64,000 nt of DNA from JBDZVM01 sp040255675 (GTDB taxonomy: Bacteria > Actinomycetota > Actinomycetes > Acidothermales > Acidothermaceae), in assembly GCA_040255675.1 (NCBI GenBank), contig JBDZVM010000001.1, positions 1-64,000 of the forward strand, read 5' to 3'. Under the pieces are notes generated by a model. That model was not told where the DNA came from. It saw only the letters and a list, made by a program, of their open reading frames with translations, and searched no databases. The translations under genes and the position numbers were made by a program. Of the stretch, positions 15,309 to 24,261 are shown piece by piece; position 1 is the first letter of the stretch; every line of letters starts with the position of its first letter.

Positions 15309-16093
15309 GAGTGTGCCTTGTCCGTGCGATGCAACTTGTGTTGAGCCGCTTGCGCTAACGGCCGCACGACCAGCAAATCGACGTTCACGTGCGGCGGTCT
15401 GGTGACACACCACGCGACGCAGTCGGCGATGTCGTCGGCGGTCAGGGGTTCGTCGACCCCTTCGTATACCCGCTCCGCGCGCCGCGCGTCGCCGCGAAAC
15501 CGCACGAGGCCGAACTCGTCGGTGCGTACCAGGCCTGGTGCTATCTCGGTCACCCGCACCGGTTGACCACACAGCTCGAGGCGCAGTGTTTCCGTGAGGG
15601 CGGTCGCGCCGTGTTTTGCCGCCGTGTAGCCGGCTCCGCCTTCGTAGACGATGTGTCCGGCGGTCGACGACATGACGACAACATGGCCGTCGCCAGAAGC
15701 GATCAGTTTCGGTAGCAGCGCTTGGGTGACCCGCAGCACCCCTAACACGTTGACGTCGAACATTGCCTGCCAATCGTCGGGGTTGGCCTCGGCGATCGGC
15801 TCGAGCCCGATCGCGCCGCCCGCGTCGTTGACGAGCACCCGGCATTGCGGCACCGCGGCCGCGAACTCCGCCACCGACGAGGCCGACGTGACGTCGAGCA
15901 CGATGGCCCGGCCGCCGATCTCGCCCGCGAGCGCGTCCAAGCGGTCACGCCGGCGAGCCGCGCACACGACGTCGAACCCCTCCGCGGCCAACCGCCGGGC
16001 GGTCGCCGCGCCAATCCCGCTGCTCGCGCCCGTCACGACCGCCGTGCCGCGTCCTCGGGCGATGCAAGTCTCCGTGTTGTCCATGCTCTCCAT
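15305..16093 (-). CDS. Short-chain dehydrogenase/reductase
   Basis: 262 residues from the ATG at 16093; in-frame ATGs at 16084 and 16102 are possible since none has a clear ribosome site. Classical SDR: cofactor loop TGASSGIG at residues 21-28, NDAGG in place of NNAG, catalytic Ser in VVMSSTAGH and YTAAK with Tyr and Lys. R-R at the end of strand 2 (CAARRRDR) suggests NADP(H) preference. The substrate is not predictable. Divergent from mshA and coupled to the helical protein after it. Confidence 0.87.
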   Translation of the reverse strand: MESMDNTETCIARGRGTAVVTGASSGIGAATARRLAAEGFDVVCAARRRDRLDALAGEIGGRAIVLDVTSASSVAEFAAAVPQCRVLVNDAGGAIGLEPIAEANPDDWQAMFDVNVLGVLRVTQALLPKLIASGDGHVVVMSSTAGHIVYEGGAGYTAAKHGATALTETLRLELCGQPVRVTEIAPGLVRTDEFGLVRFRGDARRAERVYEGVDEPLTADDIADCVAWCVTRPPHVNVDLLVVRPLAQAAQHKLHRTDKAHS

Positions 16094-16306
16094 GCAGGGC
16101 ATCTTCGCAGCCCCGCGCCCCGTCCCCGATCGCGCCGCTCGCCGTCCCCTTTTCGAGCAGATTGCGGTCGTCGGGAATCGACGGCGTCGTTTCGTGGTTC
16201 GAGTTGCCGGACGGCATCTGCATGTCAGTACCGTCATGCCGTCGTAAGCGAACCCGCCGTCCGGCATTTTCGACGCTCTGCTTTCGATGTTTCGGAGGTA
16301 CCGCTC

Positions 16307-17650
16307 GTGTCCGACGCCGCCAGCCGTCCCGGCCCCGCGCGCGCCGTCGAGGCGCGCGTAGCTCGCCTCGACAGACGTAGCCGCCTGCCCCTTCGCCGCG
16401 TTGCGATGTTGAGTTTGCACACGTCGCCCGTCGAGCAGCCCGGAATCGGCGATGCCGGTGGCATGAACGTTTACGTGTGCGAGTTGGCGAAGCGGCTGGC
16501 CGCCATGGGCGTCGAGGTCGAGGTTTTCACCCGAGCTACGTCGAGCGATGTGCCGCCTAAGATCGAGATGGCGCCGGGGTTCGTCGTCCGCAATGTCGTG
16601 GCCGGCCCGCTCGAGCCGCTGCCCAAACAAGACTTGCCGTCACAGCTTTGCGCCTTCACGGCCGCCGTGCTGCGTGCCGAGGCGGCCCGAGAGCCCGGCT
16701 GGTACGACCTCGTGCACTCGCACTACTGGCTGTCGGGCCAGGTCGGCTGGCTGGCCAAGGAGCGTTGGGGTGTGCCGCTCGTGCACACCATGCACACCAT
16801 GGCAAAGGTCAAGAACGCCTCGCTTGCCGAAGGAGACGCGCCCGAGCCGTCGGCGCGGGCGATCGGCGAGGCGCAGGTCGTCGAAGCCGCCGACCGGCTT
16901 GTCGCGAGCACGGACGCCGAGGCGCGCCAGCTCGTCGAGTTGTACGACGCCGACGCCGACTCGATCAGCGTGGTGCCCCCGGGGGTCGACCTCAGGCTGT
17001 ATCGGCCGGAGTCGCAAGCGGCGGCGCGAGCGCGGCTCGGGCTTCCCACGGACAAAGAAATCATGCTGTTTGTCGGACGCATCCAGCCGCTCAAGGCCCC
17101 CGATTTGCTGATTCGCGCGCTGGCGCTCATGGTCGAACGTGAGCCGCGACTTCGTGATCGCCTGCTCGCCGTGGTCGTCGGCGGCCCGAGCGGCAGCGGC
17201 GTCGCCGAGCCGCACCATCTCGATCGCCTTGCCCGCCGCCTCGGTGTTCGCGGCTTGGTGCGCTTCGAACGTCCGACCTCCGGAGAGCGGCTCGCCGATT
17301 TCTACCGCGCCGCTACGGTCACCGTGGTGCCGTCGTACAGCGAATCGTTCGGACTGGTCGCGCTCGAGTCGCAGGCTTGCGGCACTCCCGTGGTCGCGGC
17401 GCGGGTCGGCGGCCTCACCACAGCGGTTGCCGACGGTGTTTCGGGCGTACTCGTCGACGGTCACGACCCGGCCACCTATGCCGCCGTCCTCGACACGATC
17501 ATCGCGGACGACGAAGAGCGGCGCGCGTTGTCCACAGGCGCCGTCTCGCACGCCGCGAAGTTTGGTTGGGACCGTACGGTGGAAGGTGTGCTGGCCGCCT
17601 ACGCCCATGCCAAGGTGGCCGCCGAGGAGGCTGTCGCAGGCGTTGGGTAG
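16307..17650 (+). CDS. mshA: D-inositol-3-phosphate glycosyltransferase (mycothiol step 1)
   Basis: 447 residues from the GTG at 16307 with GGAGG eight bases upstream. A GT4 retaining glycosyltransferase joining GlcNAc from UDP-GlcNAc to inositol-3-phosphate. Typical MshA features: MLSLHTSPVEQPGIGDAGG with the N-terminal nucleotide loop, HSHYWLSGQVG, HTMHTMAKVKN, FVGRIQPLKAPD, and the donor-binding ESFGLVALESQACGTPVVA. Its neighbours (YbjN-type gene, gpmA) match the mycobacterial order Rv0486-Rv0489. Marks the organism as a mycothiol producer. Confidence 0.95.
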   Translation: MSDAASRPGPARAVEARVARLDRRSRLPLRRVAMLSLHTSPVEQPGIGDAGGMNVYVCELAKRLAAMGVEVEVFTRATSSDVPPKIEMAPGFVVRNVVAGPLEPLPKQDLPSQLCAFTAAVLRAEAAREPGWYDLVHSHYWLSGQVGWLAKERWGVPLVHTMHTMAKVKNASLAEGDAPEPSARAIGEAQVVEAADRLVASTDAEARQLVELYDADADSISVVPPGVDLRLYRPESQAAARARLGLPTDKEIMLFVGRIQPLKAPDLLIRALALMVEREPRLRDRLLAVVVGGPSGSGVAEPHHLDRLARRLGVRGLVRFERPTSGERLADFYRAATVTVVPSYSESFGLVALESQACGTPVVAARVGGLTTAVADGVSGVLVDGHDPATYAAVLDTIIADDEERRALSTGAVSHAAKFGWDRTVEGVLAAYAHAKVAAEEAVAGVG

Positions 17651-17660
17651 GTAGAGCTTC

Positions 17661-18197
17661 ATGAGCTGGCTCGCTCGCACCGAGATCGACGAAGTGATCA
17701 GGTCGACGCTCGATGAGCGAGCGATCGATTACGAGCGCACCTCCGATGCCGTCTACGTCGTGAAGTTGCGCGGCGTCCACCGGCTGCTGACGGCGGCACG
17801 TATCGTCGTCGGCGATCAGAGTCTGCTCGTCGAGGCGTTCTTCGTCCGCCGCCCCGACGAAAACGCCGAAGCGTTCTACCGGTTCTTGCTCGAGCGAAAC
17901 GGCCGCATGTACGGCGTGCATTTCGCGATCGACGCGCGCGGCGATGTCTATTTGATCGGGCGGTTGCCTTTGCTCGCGGTCACTCCCGACGAACTCGACC
18001 GGGTGCTCGGCTGCGTGCTGACCTATGCCGACGAGACGTTCGACGCGGCGCTCGAAATCGGCTTTGCCGGGAGCATCAGGCGCGAATTCGACTGGCGCAC
18101 GTCGCGTGGCGAATCGGTCGAGAACTTGCGGGCGTTCGCCCGCATCACCGATGGCGATCCGGCCGGTGGGCGGCATCGCCGTCCGCTCGTGCCGTAA
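17661..18197 (+). CDS. YbjN-domain protein
   Basis: 178 residues, starting ten bases after the mshA stop, so in the same operon. The fold resembles type III secretion chaperones; the YbjN core is seen in VVKLRGVHRLLTAARIVV, VEAFFVRRPDENAEAFYRFL and FAIDARGDVYLIGRLPL. No catalytic residues. The gene sits between mshA and gpmA in many actinobacteria; a chaperone or sensory role has been suggested for the family but is unproven. Confidence 0.85.
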   Translation: MSWLARTEIDEVIRSTLDERAIDYERTSDAVYVVKLRGVHRLLTAARIVVGDQSLLVEAFFVRRPDENAEAFYRFLLERNGRMYGVHFAIDARGDVYLIGRLPLLAVTPDELDRVLGCVLTYADETFDAALEIGFAGSIRREFDWRTSRGESVENLRAFARITDGDPAGGRHRRPLVP

Positions 18198-18264
18198 CGG
18201 CCTTTCGCCGAATCCGCCGCGACCCGTGCGCCTAGCGCGGGCCGCCATCTGGCACGCTTAAGCC

Positions 18265-19029
18265 ATGCCTGCACACACGTCGTCCGACGAATACACGCTC
18301 GTTTTGCTGCGCCATGGTGAAAGCGAGTGGAACGCGAAGAACCTGTTCACCGGCTGGGTCGACGTCGACCTGTCGGCCGCGGGCGAGGCCGAAGCGGCGA
18401 ACGGTGGCCGCATGCTCGCCGAGCACGGGTTGCGGCCCGGCGTCGTGCACACGTCGGTGCTTCGTCGGGCGATCCGGACGGCGAATATCGCGCTCGACGC
18501 GGCCGATCTGCACTGGCTTCCGGTCAAACGTAGCTGGCGCTTGAACGAGCGGCATTACGGCGCGCTGCAGGGCAAAGACAAAAAAGCGACGTTGCAGGCG
18601 TTCGGCGAAGAGCAGTTCATGCTGTGGCGGCGCTCGTATGACGTGCCGCCGCCGCAGATCGACCCTGACGACGAATTCGCGCAGACGAACGACCTTCGTT
18701 ACGCGTCGATGCCGCCGGAATTGCTACCTCGCACCGAGTGCTTGAAGGATGTCGTCGGCCGGCTTTTGCCTTACTGGTATGACGAAATCGTGCCCGACCT
18801 GCGCACGCGCAAGACCGTGCTCATCGCCGCGCACGGCAACTCGCTGCGGGCATTGGTCAAGCACCTCGATCAGATTTCGGACGACGAGATCGCCGCGCTC
18901 AACATTCCGACCGGAAATCCGCTCGTCTACCGGCTCGACGCCTCGATGCGGCCGGTCGCGCCTGGCGAGTACCTCGACCCCGAGGCCGCCGCCGCTGGCG
19001 CGGCGGCGGTTGCCAGCCAAGGCCGCTAG
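18265..19029 (+). CDS. gpmA: 2,3-bisphosphoglycerate-dependent phosphoglycerate mutase
   Basis: 254 residues. Interconverts 3- and 2-phosphoglycerate in glycolysis. The phosphohistidine motif RHGESEWN starts at residue 16 (His17), followed by NLFTGWVDVDLS, the RRAIRTANIAL loop, RHYGALQGKDK and the second catalytic His in IAAHGNSLRALVKHL. Start ATG at 18265 stands six bases after CACGCT, a weaker -10-like hexamer that suggests a leaderless transcript. Confidence 0.95.
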   Translation: MPAHTSSDEYTLVLLRHGESEWNAKNLFTGWVDVDLSAAGEAEAANGGRMLAEHGLRPGVVHTSVLRRAIRTANIALDAADLHWLPVKRSWRLNERHYGALQGKDKKATLQAFGEEQFMLWRRSYDVPPPQIDPDDEFAQTNDLRYASMPPELLPRTECLKDVVGRLLPYWYDEIVPDLRTRKTVLIAAHGNSLRALVKHLDQISDDEIAALNIPTGNPLVYRLDASMRPVAPGEYLDPEAAAAGAAAVASQGR

Positions 19030-19054
19030 GCCGCTAGGCCCCTACGACTCCTCC

Positions 19055-19106
19055 GTGATCACGAAGACTTTTCGGCACCTAAAGGGGTAATAGTCTTCAC
19101 GATCAT
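19055..19106. repeat. Dispersed 52-bp imperfect palindrome, copy A
   Basis: Arms GTGATCACGAAGACT (19055-19069) and AGTCTTCACGATCAT (19092-19106) are inverted copies around a conserved centre ending in a GGGG run and TAAT. It stands between the convergent gpmA and LpqE-like genes. Copies B and C are at 26640 and 61210. Probably a bidirectional terminator or a REP-like element. Confidence 0.75.
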
Positions 19107-19125
19107 GGTGAGGTCGGCGGCGCGC

Positions 19126-19803
19126 TCAGGACGACGCCGGCGGGCTGCTCGGTAAGAACGACGAGCCGACCGCTTCGCTTCCTATGACGGGCACGACGAC
19201 GTCAGACACGCTGCCGGCGTTCTGGAATTTCAGGCTCACTCGCACCGACTGCCCTTGCCACAAATCCTGGGTGAGTGGCGTGAGAGCGACGACGATGCGC
19301 GCTGAGCCGGGCGCGACCGACGTCTTGGCCGGGACGACGGTGTCTCCGACCGGCAGCGTTTGCGATGCGACGCTGGTCGGGCTGGCTGACTGCGACGCGG
19401 CCGGCGATCCCGCCGTTTGCGACGCGCTTGCCGGTGCGGACGCCGAGGCGCTCGTGAACTGCAGCGGCACCGCCTCGGCGGAGGCCGTCACCAACTCGTC
19501 GGGTTCGCCGGACATGTTCGTGGCGGTGAACTGTATGTATGCGGTACCGCCGGTCTGCTCTTTGTTGCCGTCCGGCAACGCGACGATGAGGCCGTCGATC
19601 AGCAAGTTCGGCGTCACCTTGACGCTGGTGGCTTGCAGGTTCGCGATGGCCAGCCGGGTCGGGGCGCTGAAGCCGGTGGCGCACCCGGCAAGCGCGAGGG
19701 CCGCCAAGGCAGCGGTGATGGCGACGATAGAACGCGCGATCAAGCTCCGGCGCCCGATCAAGCTACGGCGCACGATCAGGCTTCGGGGTTTTTTCGGGCT
19801 CAC
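19126..19803 (-). CDS. LpqE-like lipoprotein
   Basis: 225 residues from the GTG at 19803, with GGAAGGGA upstream. A basic N-terminus with a repeated RRSLI motif leads into a hydrophobic core and lipobox ALALAGC, so it is an exported lipoprotein. The mature part has beta-type sequence (VKVTPNLLIDGLIVALPDG, TAYIQFTATNMSGEPDEL) and a Ser/Ala/Gln-rich insertion near the middle, then VRVSLKFQNAGSVSDVVVP. Its place beside carD matches LpqE of mycobacteria. Function unknown. Confidence 0.7.
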   Translation of the reverse strand: MSPKKPRSLIVRRSLIGRRSLIARSIVAITAALAALALAGCATGFSAPTRLAIANLQATSVKVTPNLLIDGLIVALPDGNKEQTGGTAYIQFTATNMSGEPDELVTASAEAVPLQFTSASASAPASASQTAGSPAASQSASPTSVASQTLPVGDTVVPAKTSVAPGSARIVVALTPLTQDLWQGQSVRVSLKFQNAGSVSDVVVPVIGSEAVGSSFLPSSPPASS

Positions 19804-19892
19804 GAAAGGTCCCTTCCGGCCGCGGGTCACGCCGGTAGCGTAACGACCGCGCCTTCGCGGGATTACCGTGCCCTGGTGCTGGGGCGGCTCGG

Positions 19893-20825
19893 CTATGGCG
19901 CGGGCGACATCGGGCCGCGGTGCTTGAGGTCGGCGAGGGAGGGCCCGAGGGCGCCTCCCGCCGGGTAGTTCCGGATGACGCGTTCGGTGACCCCGTCGGC
20001 ATGAACCGGCACGATGGTTAAGCCTCGAGGGGCGTAAGCGGCGACGAAATCGCCGGTGTCGTCAACGAACGCGCGCACGTTCGAGGGCCGCATCTGACCG
20101 GCAAGTCGCTCGATTTGAACCGCCTGCGTGTTGTCGCCGACGAGATCGACGGGCACGCTGTTGATCACTGCCTCGCGGCTGAGGGAGGCGAGCGTCGTGT
20201 CACACGCGCAGTCCACGGGGACGACGACGATCAGCGCCGGCCGCAAATCTCGGACGTTGAACGAGGTGCCTTCGCCGGTCGAGAGCAGCACGTTCGGGAG
20301 AAGGCCGCCCGGCGTGCCCGGTGGCGCGATCGGCGACGCGAGGTCGAGCGAGGCGGCGATCGGGGGTGTCTTGGCACCGCGAAGGGTGAGGAAGGACACG
20401 GAAGCGCCGAGCATCGCGAGCGCGATCAGTACGGTCGCGAGGAACATACCCGACAGGCCGCTGTCTTTGTGCCCGTTCTTGAATACGAAATGGTCGAGGA
20501 ATTCGCGCCGGCGCCGCCACTTCTGCTCGCGTCGCCACGCCTGGAGGTCGCGGTCTAGTTCGGAGGCGTCGTCGGGGACGACGAACGAGTTGCTGATATC
20601 GCCCGAACCGTCGAGAACGCCGTCGATGTTTTGGCCAGCGCCGTCGGGAATACGGCCGTCGGGAATACGGCCGCCGGGGAAATGTTCGTCGTGAAAATGC
20701 CCGCCGGGCAAATGGTTATCGCGAAAATGCCCCTCGCGGAACTGGCCATCGTCGAATTTGTCGCTGTCGCTGCCGCCCGCACGACCGTCGCCGCCGTCCG
20801 GCGGCTCCACCGAATGTCGACTCAT
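19893..20825 (-). CDS. Membrane-anchored protein with thioredoxin-like extracytoplasmic domain
   Basis: 310 residues. Residues 1-70 are low-complexity, with repeated HF-D-H-PGG and GRIPDG units. A basic stretch (WRREQKWRRRREFLDHF) precedes one transmembrane segment (GMFLATVLIALAMLGASV). The outer domain reads PNVLLSTGEGTSFNVRDLR, then LIVVVPVDCACDTTLASL, a layout like the first half of a thioredoxin fold with CxC in place of CxxC. It probably takes part in envelope redox or copper chemistry, but this is inference. Confidence 0.6.
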   Translation of the reverse strand: MSRHSVEPPDGGDGRAGGSDSDKFDDGQFREGHFRDNHLPGGHFHDEHFPGGRIPDGRIPDGAGQNIDGVLDGSGDISNSFVVPDDASELDRDLQAWRREQKWRRRREFLDHFVFKNGHKDSGLSGMFLATVLIALAMLGASVSFLTLRGAKTPPIAASLDLASPIAPPGTPGGLLPNVLLSTGEGTSFNVRDLRPALIVVVPVDCACDTTLASLSREAVINSVPVDLVGDNTQAVQIERLAGQMRPSNVRAFVDDTGDFVAAYAPRGLTIVPVHADGVTERVIRNYPAGGALGPSLADLKHRGPMSPAP

Positions 20826-21088
20826 GACAGCTGCTCCCGCACGGCCGGTGATCGAGGTCGCGAGGCACGCCGTCGTCGCCGTCCTTCCTCCAGTATGGCC
20901 TCGCCGCCGGGGTCCAACCGGTCGGCCCGAAAGGACTGTGCCGGTGGCGGCAGACGTGTCCTACGGCACATTTAGGTCTGCTTGTCAAGCCCTCTATCGA
21001 GTGCTTTCGATCTTGGTTTAGTGGATCAATAGGCCTCTGACCTGCGAGGATGCAAACGACGACCAGACCGCGGACCCCTTACGCGTGG

Positions 21089-21094
21089 TATCCT
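21089..21094 (+). promoter_or_regulatory. Probable -10 element of carD
   Basis: TATCCT (21089-21094) stands upstream of the ribosome site GGAAGGGG (21104-21111) and the ATG at 21122. The 296 bases between this gene and the divergent membrane protein gene at 20825 hold no other feature I can support beyond a minus-strand TTGACA near 20985-20990. Confidence 0.4.
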
Positions 21095-21121
21095 CGACGT
21101 GGCGGAAGGGGTTTGTGCCAC

Positions 21122-21604
21122 ATGACGTTCCAAGTCGGCGAGACGGTCGTTTACCCGCATCACGGGGCGGCTTTGATCGAAGCCATCGAGAATCGCGTGA
21201 TCAACGGCCAAGAAAAGATGTACCTCGTCTTGAAGGTCGCCCAAGGTGATCTCACGGTTCGGGTCCCCGCGGAAAATGCTGAATTCGTGGGGGTTCGCGA
21301 CGTCGTCGGGCAAGACGGCCTCGACCGTGTGTTCGAGGTATTGCGTGCCCCGCACACCGAAGAGCCGACCAACTGGTCGCGCCGCTACAAGGCCAACCTT
21401 GAAAAGCTCGCCTCCGGCGACGTCAACAAGGTGGCGGAGGTGGTCCGCGATCTGTGGCGCCGCGACCGCGAGCGAGGGCTTTCCGCGGGCGAAAAGCGCA
21501 TGTTGGCGAAGGCTCGGCAAATTCTCGTCAGCGAACTCGCGCTCGCCGAGGGCACCAACGAAGACAAAGCCGAGGCCATCCTCGACGAAGTTCTCGCGTC
21601 CTGA
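21122..21604 (+). CDS. carD: CarD-family RNA polymerase-binding regulator
   Basis: 160 residues, as in mycobacteria. CarD binds the beta subunit of RNA polymerase and stabilises open complexes, notably at rRNA promoters. The N-terminal Tudor-like RID domain starts MTFQVGETVVYPHHGAA; the C-terminal helical domain carries the conserved Trp in ANLEKLASGDVNKVAEVVRDLW... and the signature RERGLSAGEKRML. Start ATG at 21122 follows a purine-rich ribosome site. Confidence 0.95.
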   Translation: MTFQVGETVVYPHHGAALIEAIENRVINGQEKMYLVLKVAQGDLTVRVPAENAEFVGVRDVVGQDGLDRVFEVLRAPHTEEPTNWSRRYKANLEKLASGDVNKVAEVVRDLWRRDRERGLSAGEKRMLAKARQILVSELALAEGTNEDKAEAILDEVLAS

Positions 21605-21822
21605 CGTTCGCGTTCTGAAAGCCGAAGCGTCGCCGTTTCGGTGGCGCGCCGCGTCCGGCGAAATTCGGCACGCGGCCTGACGCATTCGCGCGGTACCGCC
21701 GTTACCTCCGCGTGGTCGCACTTCGACACGCCTACGATGGGAGTCCGCATCGCGGGGAGCCGCCCTGCGGTGCTGACGCCCTGCCGGCCACCCAGCCGTC
21801 GCGGGCCGAGCCCGGAGCTGCC

Positions 21823-22992
21823 ATGACCTCGAACATGACATCGAAGAAGCGCGCGCCCACCGGCGTGGTCGACCTCTTGCGTCTGTTCGTGGTCTTGTTC
21901 TGCGCCGCCATCGGGTATCAAGTCGCGCAACATCTGCAAAGCGACGCGTCGTCGGTGCTCGGCCCGTTCAACGGGGCCGCGATCGGCATCATCGTGGGTT
22001 CCGGCGTCGGCTACGTCATCGGGGGCGTGCTCGGGCGCACCGCGATAAGCGTCGTCGGCCGCACCGAGTTGTCGCTGCGCGAGGTTTCTGCCGAGCAACT
22101 GGTCGCTGGAGTATTCGGCGCGGCAGTCGGCGCTCTCGTCGGTGCCGCGCTCACCTGGTGGGTTTTCCTCGTCGTCCCGACCGTTTTCGCGTTTCCGGTG
22201 TTCGGTTTCGTCGTCGCCGTCCTGGCTCTGCTCGGATACCGCATGGGTGCCGCCCGCCGCGAAGAGATGCTGCGAATCTTCGGTTCGCACGCGGGCATGG
22301 CGCCACGACCCGTCGAGGTTTCTTCGCTACCGCGAATAGTCGACACGTCGATCGCCATTGACGGCCGCATTCTCGACGTCGCCCGCGCCGGCTTCTTGTT
22401 CGGAAAATTCCTGATCCCCTCGCCGGTGCTCGGCGAGTTGCAGGCGCTCGCCGACGCCGGCGACGACCTCCGTCGCACGAAAGGACGACGTGGGCTCGCC
22501 GCCCTCGAAGCGCTCAAGCGTGAACCGGGCTGTGTCGTCGAAGTCTTGGACGACGACGTGCCCGCGGTGCCCGAGGTCGACGCCAAGTTGATCCGGATTT
22601 GCCTCGACCGCCAGCTTCCGCTGCTGACTCTCGACACCAACCTTGCCAAGGTGGCGGCGCTGGCCGGCGTCCACGTGATGAACGTGCACGCGCTCGCGCT
22701 CGCGCTGCGTCCGCAAGTGAGCGCGGGCGACGACATCGCCGTCCATTTGCTCCGTGCCGGCAAGGAGCCCGGACAGGCCGTCGGCTATCTCGATGACGGC
22801 ACGATGGTGGTGGCCGAGCGCTCGCGCGAGCGCGTTGGCGAGGAGGTCAGCGTGCGGGTCACGAGCGTGCTCACCACCGCCAACGGCCGCATGGTGTTCG
22901 GTCAGCCGGTCGACGACGAACCTCGCGCGCCGCGCGCGCGCCCCGCGCCGCCGCGGCATGACGGCGCGAGCCGAGTAGGGCACACGCCGTGA
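21823..22992 (+). CDS. Membrane PIN-TRAM domain ribonuclease-like protein (YacL type)
   Basis: 389 residues; ATG at 21823 with GGAG upstream. The N-terminal third has four hydrophobic segments (DLLRLFVVLFCAAIGYQV; GAAIGIIVGSGVGYVIGG; AGVFGAAVGALVGAAL; VFAFPVFGFVVAVLALLGY). Then a PIN nuclease domain with acidic residues in VDTSIAIDGRILD and LLTLDTNLAK, and a C-terminal TRAM RNA-binding domain (GQAVGYLDDGTMVVAE). The family sits upstream of ispD in firmicutes and actinobacteria; the RNA target is unknown. Overlaps ispD by GTGA. Confidence 0.88.
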   Translation: MTSNMTSKKRAPTGVVDLLRLFVVLFCAAIGYQVAQHLQSDASSVLGPFNGAAIGIIVGSGVGYVIGGVLGRTAISVVGRTELSLREVSAEQLVAGVFGAAVGALVGAALTWWVFLVVPTVFAFPVFGFVVAVLALLGYRMGAARREEMLRIFGSHAGMAPRPVEVSSLPRIVDTSIAIDGRILDVARAGFLFGKFLIPSPVLGELQALADAGDDLRRTKGRRGLAALEALKREPGCVVEVLDDDVPAVPEVDAKLIRICLDRQLPLLTLDTNLAKVAALAGVHVMNVHALALALRPQVSAGDDIAVHLLRAGKEPGQAVGYLDDGTMVVAERSRERVGEEVSVRVTSVLTTANGRMVFGQPVDDEPRAPRARPAPPRHDGASRVGHTP

Positions 22993-23711
22993 GCGTCGCG
23001 GCCGTCGTTCCCGCCGCTGGCCGAGGCGAGCGGCTTGGCCCAGGTCAGCCGAAAGCGCTGCGCACGCTCGGCGGCGTGCCGATGCTCGTGCACGCGGTGC
23101 GCGCGCTGTCACGGGCGCGCATGGTCGACATCGTCGTCGTCGCGGTGCCGCCCGCCGACCTCTCCGGCGTCACCGCGTTGCTCGGCATGCACGACTTGGC
23201 GGCTGAGGTCAGCGTGGTCGCTGGGGGAGCCGAACGGCACGAGTCGGTCGCGCTGGCCCTCGAGGCACTGCCGGCCGACGTCACGACGGTGCTTGTGCAC
23301 GATGCCGCCCGCCCGCTTGCTCCGAGCGAACTCGTCGACTCGGTGGCGAGCGCTGTGCTGGCAGGCCATCGCGCGGTTGTGCCGGGCGTGCCGATCACCG
23401 ACACCGTCAAGCGGCTCGGCGCCGGCGGAGAATCCTTCGAGGCGGTCGCCGAGACGTTGCCTCGGTCGGACTTGCGGGCGATCCAGACGCCTCAGGGGTT
23501 CGACCGCCGCCTGCTCGCCGAGGCGTACGAAGCGGCGCGTCACCTCGACGGTGCCGCCGCGATTGCCGACGACGCGCGCTTGGTCGAGATGCTCGGGGTG
23601 CCCGTTGTCGTCGTGCCCGGATCTGCCGAGGCGTTCAAGATCGTAAAACCGATCGACTTGATCCTCGCCGAAGCGGTGCTCGCCGACCGTCGAGCGGCGG
23701 GTGCGCTGTGA
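22989..23711 (+). CDS. ispD: 2-C-methyl-D-erythritol 4-phosphate cytidylyltransferase
   Basis: 240 residues from the GTG at 22989. Third enzyme of the MEP isoprenoid route: forms CDP-methylerythritol. The nucleotide loop AAVVPAAGRGERLGPGQPKA, the VHDAARPL segment with the metal-binding Asp, and the C-terminal IKPIDL-type motif (KIVKPIDLILAE) are all visible. Overlaps genes on both sides by four bases, so translation is coupled. Confidence 0.94.
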   Translation: MSVAAVVPAAGRGERLGPGQPKALRTLGGVPMLVHAVRALSRARMVDIVVVAVPPADLSGVTALLGMHDLAAEVSVVAGGAERHESVALALEALPADVTTVLVHDAARPLAPSELVDSVASAVLAGHRAVVPGVPITDTVKRLGAGGESFEAVAETLPRSDLRAIQTPQGFDRRLLAEAYEAARHLDGAAAIADDARLVEMLGVPVVVVPGSAEAFKIVKPIDLILAEAVLADRRAAGAL

Positions 23712-24235
23712 CGCCAGCTGACCGGCCGCAGGCTGACCAGCTGCCGGCCCACCAGCTGCCGGTGCTGCCGCGCATCGGCATCGGGGTCGACGTTCATCCG
23801 TTCGAACCGGGCCGCGATTTGTGGGTCGCGGGTCTGCATTGGCCCGGCGAGACCGGGCTTTCCGGCCATTCCGACGGCGACGTCGTCGCGCACGCCGCCT
23901 GCGACGCGCTGCTGTCGGCGTCCGGCTTGGGAGATTTGGGCAGCCAGTTCGGCGTGAGCGAAACGAGATGGGCCGGAGCGTCGGGCCCTGCGTTGCTGGC
24001 CGAGACGGCCCGACGGGTGCGCAGGGCCGGCTACGAGATCGGCAACGTCGCCGTGCAGCTCGTGGGTAACTCACCCCGGCTCGGGCCCCGCCGTGACGAA
24101 GCGCAGGAGGCACTCGGCTCGGCGCTGGGTGCGCCGATCAGCGTGTCGGCGACGACCACCGACGGTCTTGGCTTAACTGGTCGCGGCGAGGGATTGGCGG
24201 CGATCGCGACCGCGTTGGTGCGCGAGCGAAGTTGA
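23708..24235 (+). CDS. ispF: 2-C-methyl-D-erythritol 2,4-cyclodiphosphate synthase
   Basis: 175 residues from the GTG at 23708, overlapping ispD by GTGA. Makes methylerythritol cyclodiphosphate in the MEP route. Metal-site motif GIGVDVHPF, then GLSGHSDGDVVAHAACDALL and the C-terminal TTTDGLGLTGRGEGL are canonical. The first 20 residues (repeats of QLP) are an extension not usual in the family. Confidence 0.94.
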   Translation: MTPADRPQADQLPAHQLPVLPRIGIGVDVHPFEPGRDLWVAGLHWPGETGLSGHSDGDVVAHAACDALLSASGLGDLGSQFGVSETRWAGASGPALLAETARRVRRAGYEIGNVAVQLVGNSPRLGPRRDEAQEALGSALGAPISVSATTTDGLGLTGRGEGLAAIATALVRERS

Positions 24236-24248
24236 TCGCGAGACCCAA

Positions 24249-24254
24249 TACGCT
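24249..24254 (+). promoter_or_regulatory. -10 element for leaderless cysS
   Basis: TACGCT is followed by seven bases and then the ATG at 24262; it overlaps no other gene since ispF stops at 24235. Confidence 0.5.
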
Positions 24255-24261
24255 TGGTCGC

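Noticed and set aside
14877..15845. 322-codon frame including the helical protein
   Set aside because: The N-terminal 179 codons overlap the SDR gene in another phase; the ATG at 15308 overlaps the SDR stop and is the real start.
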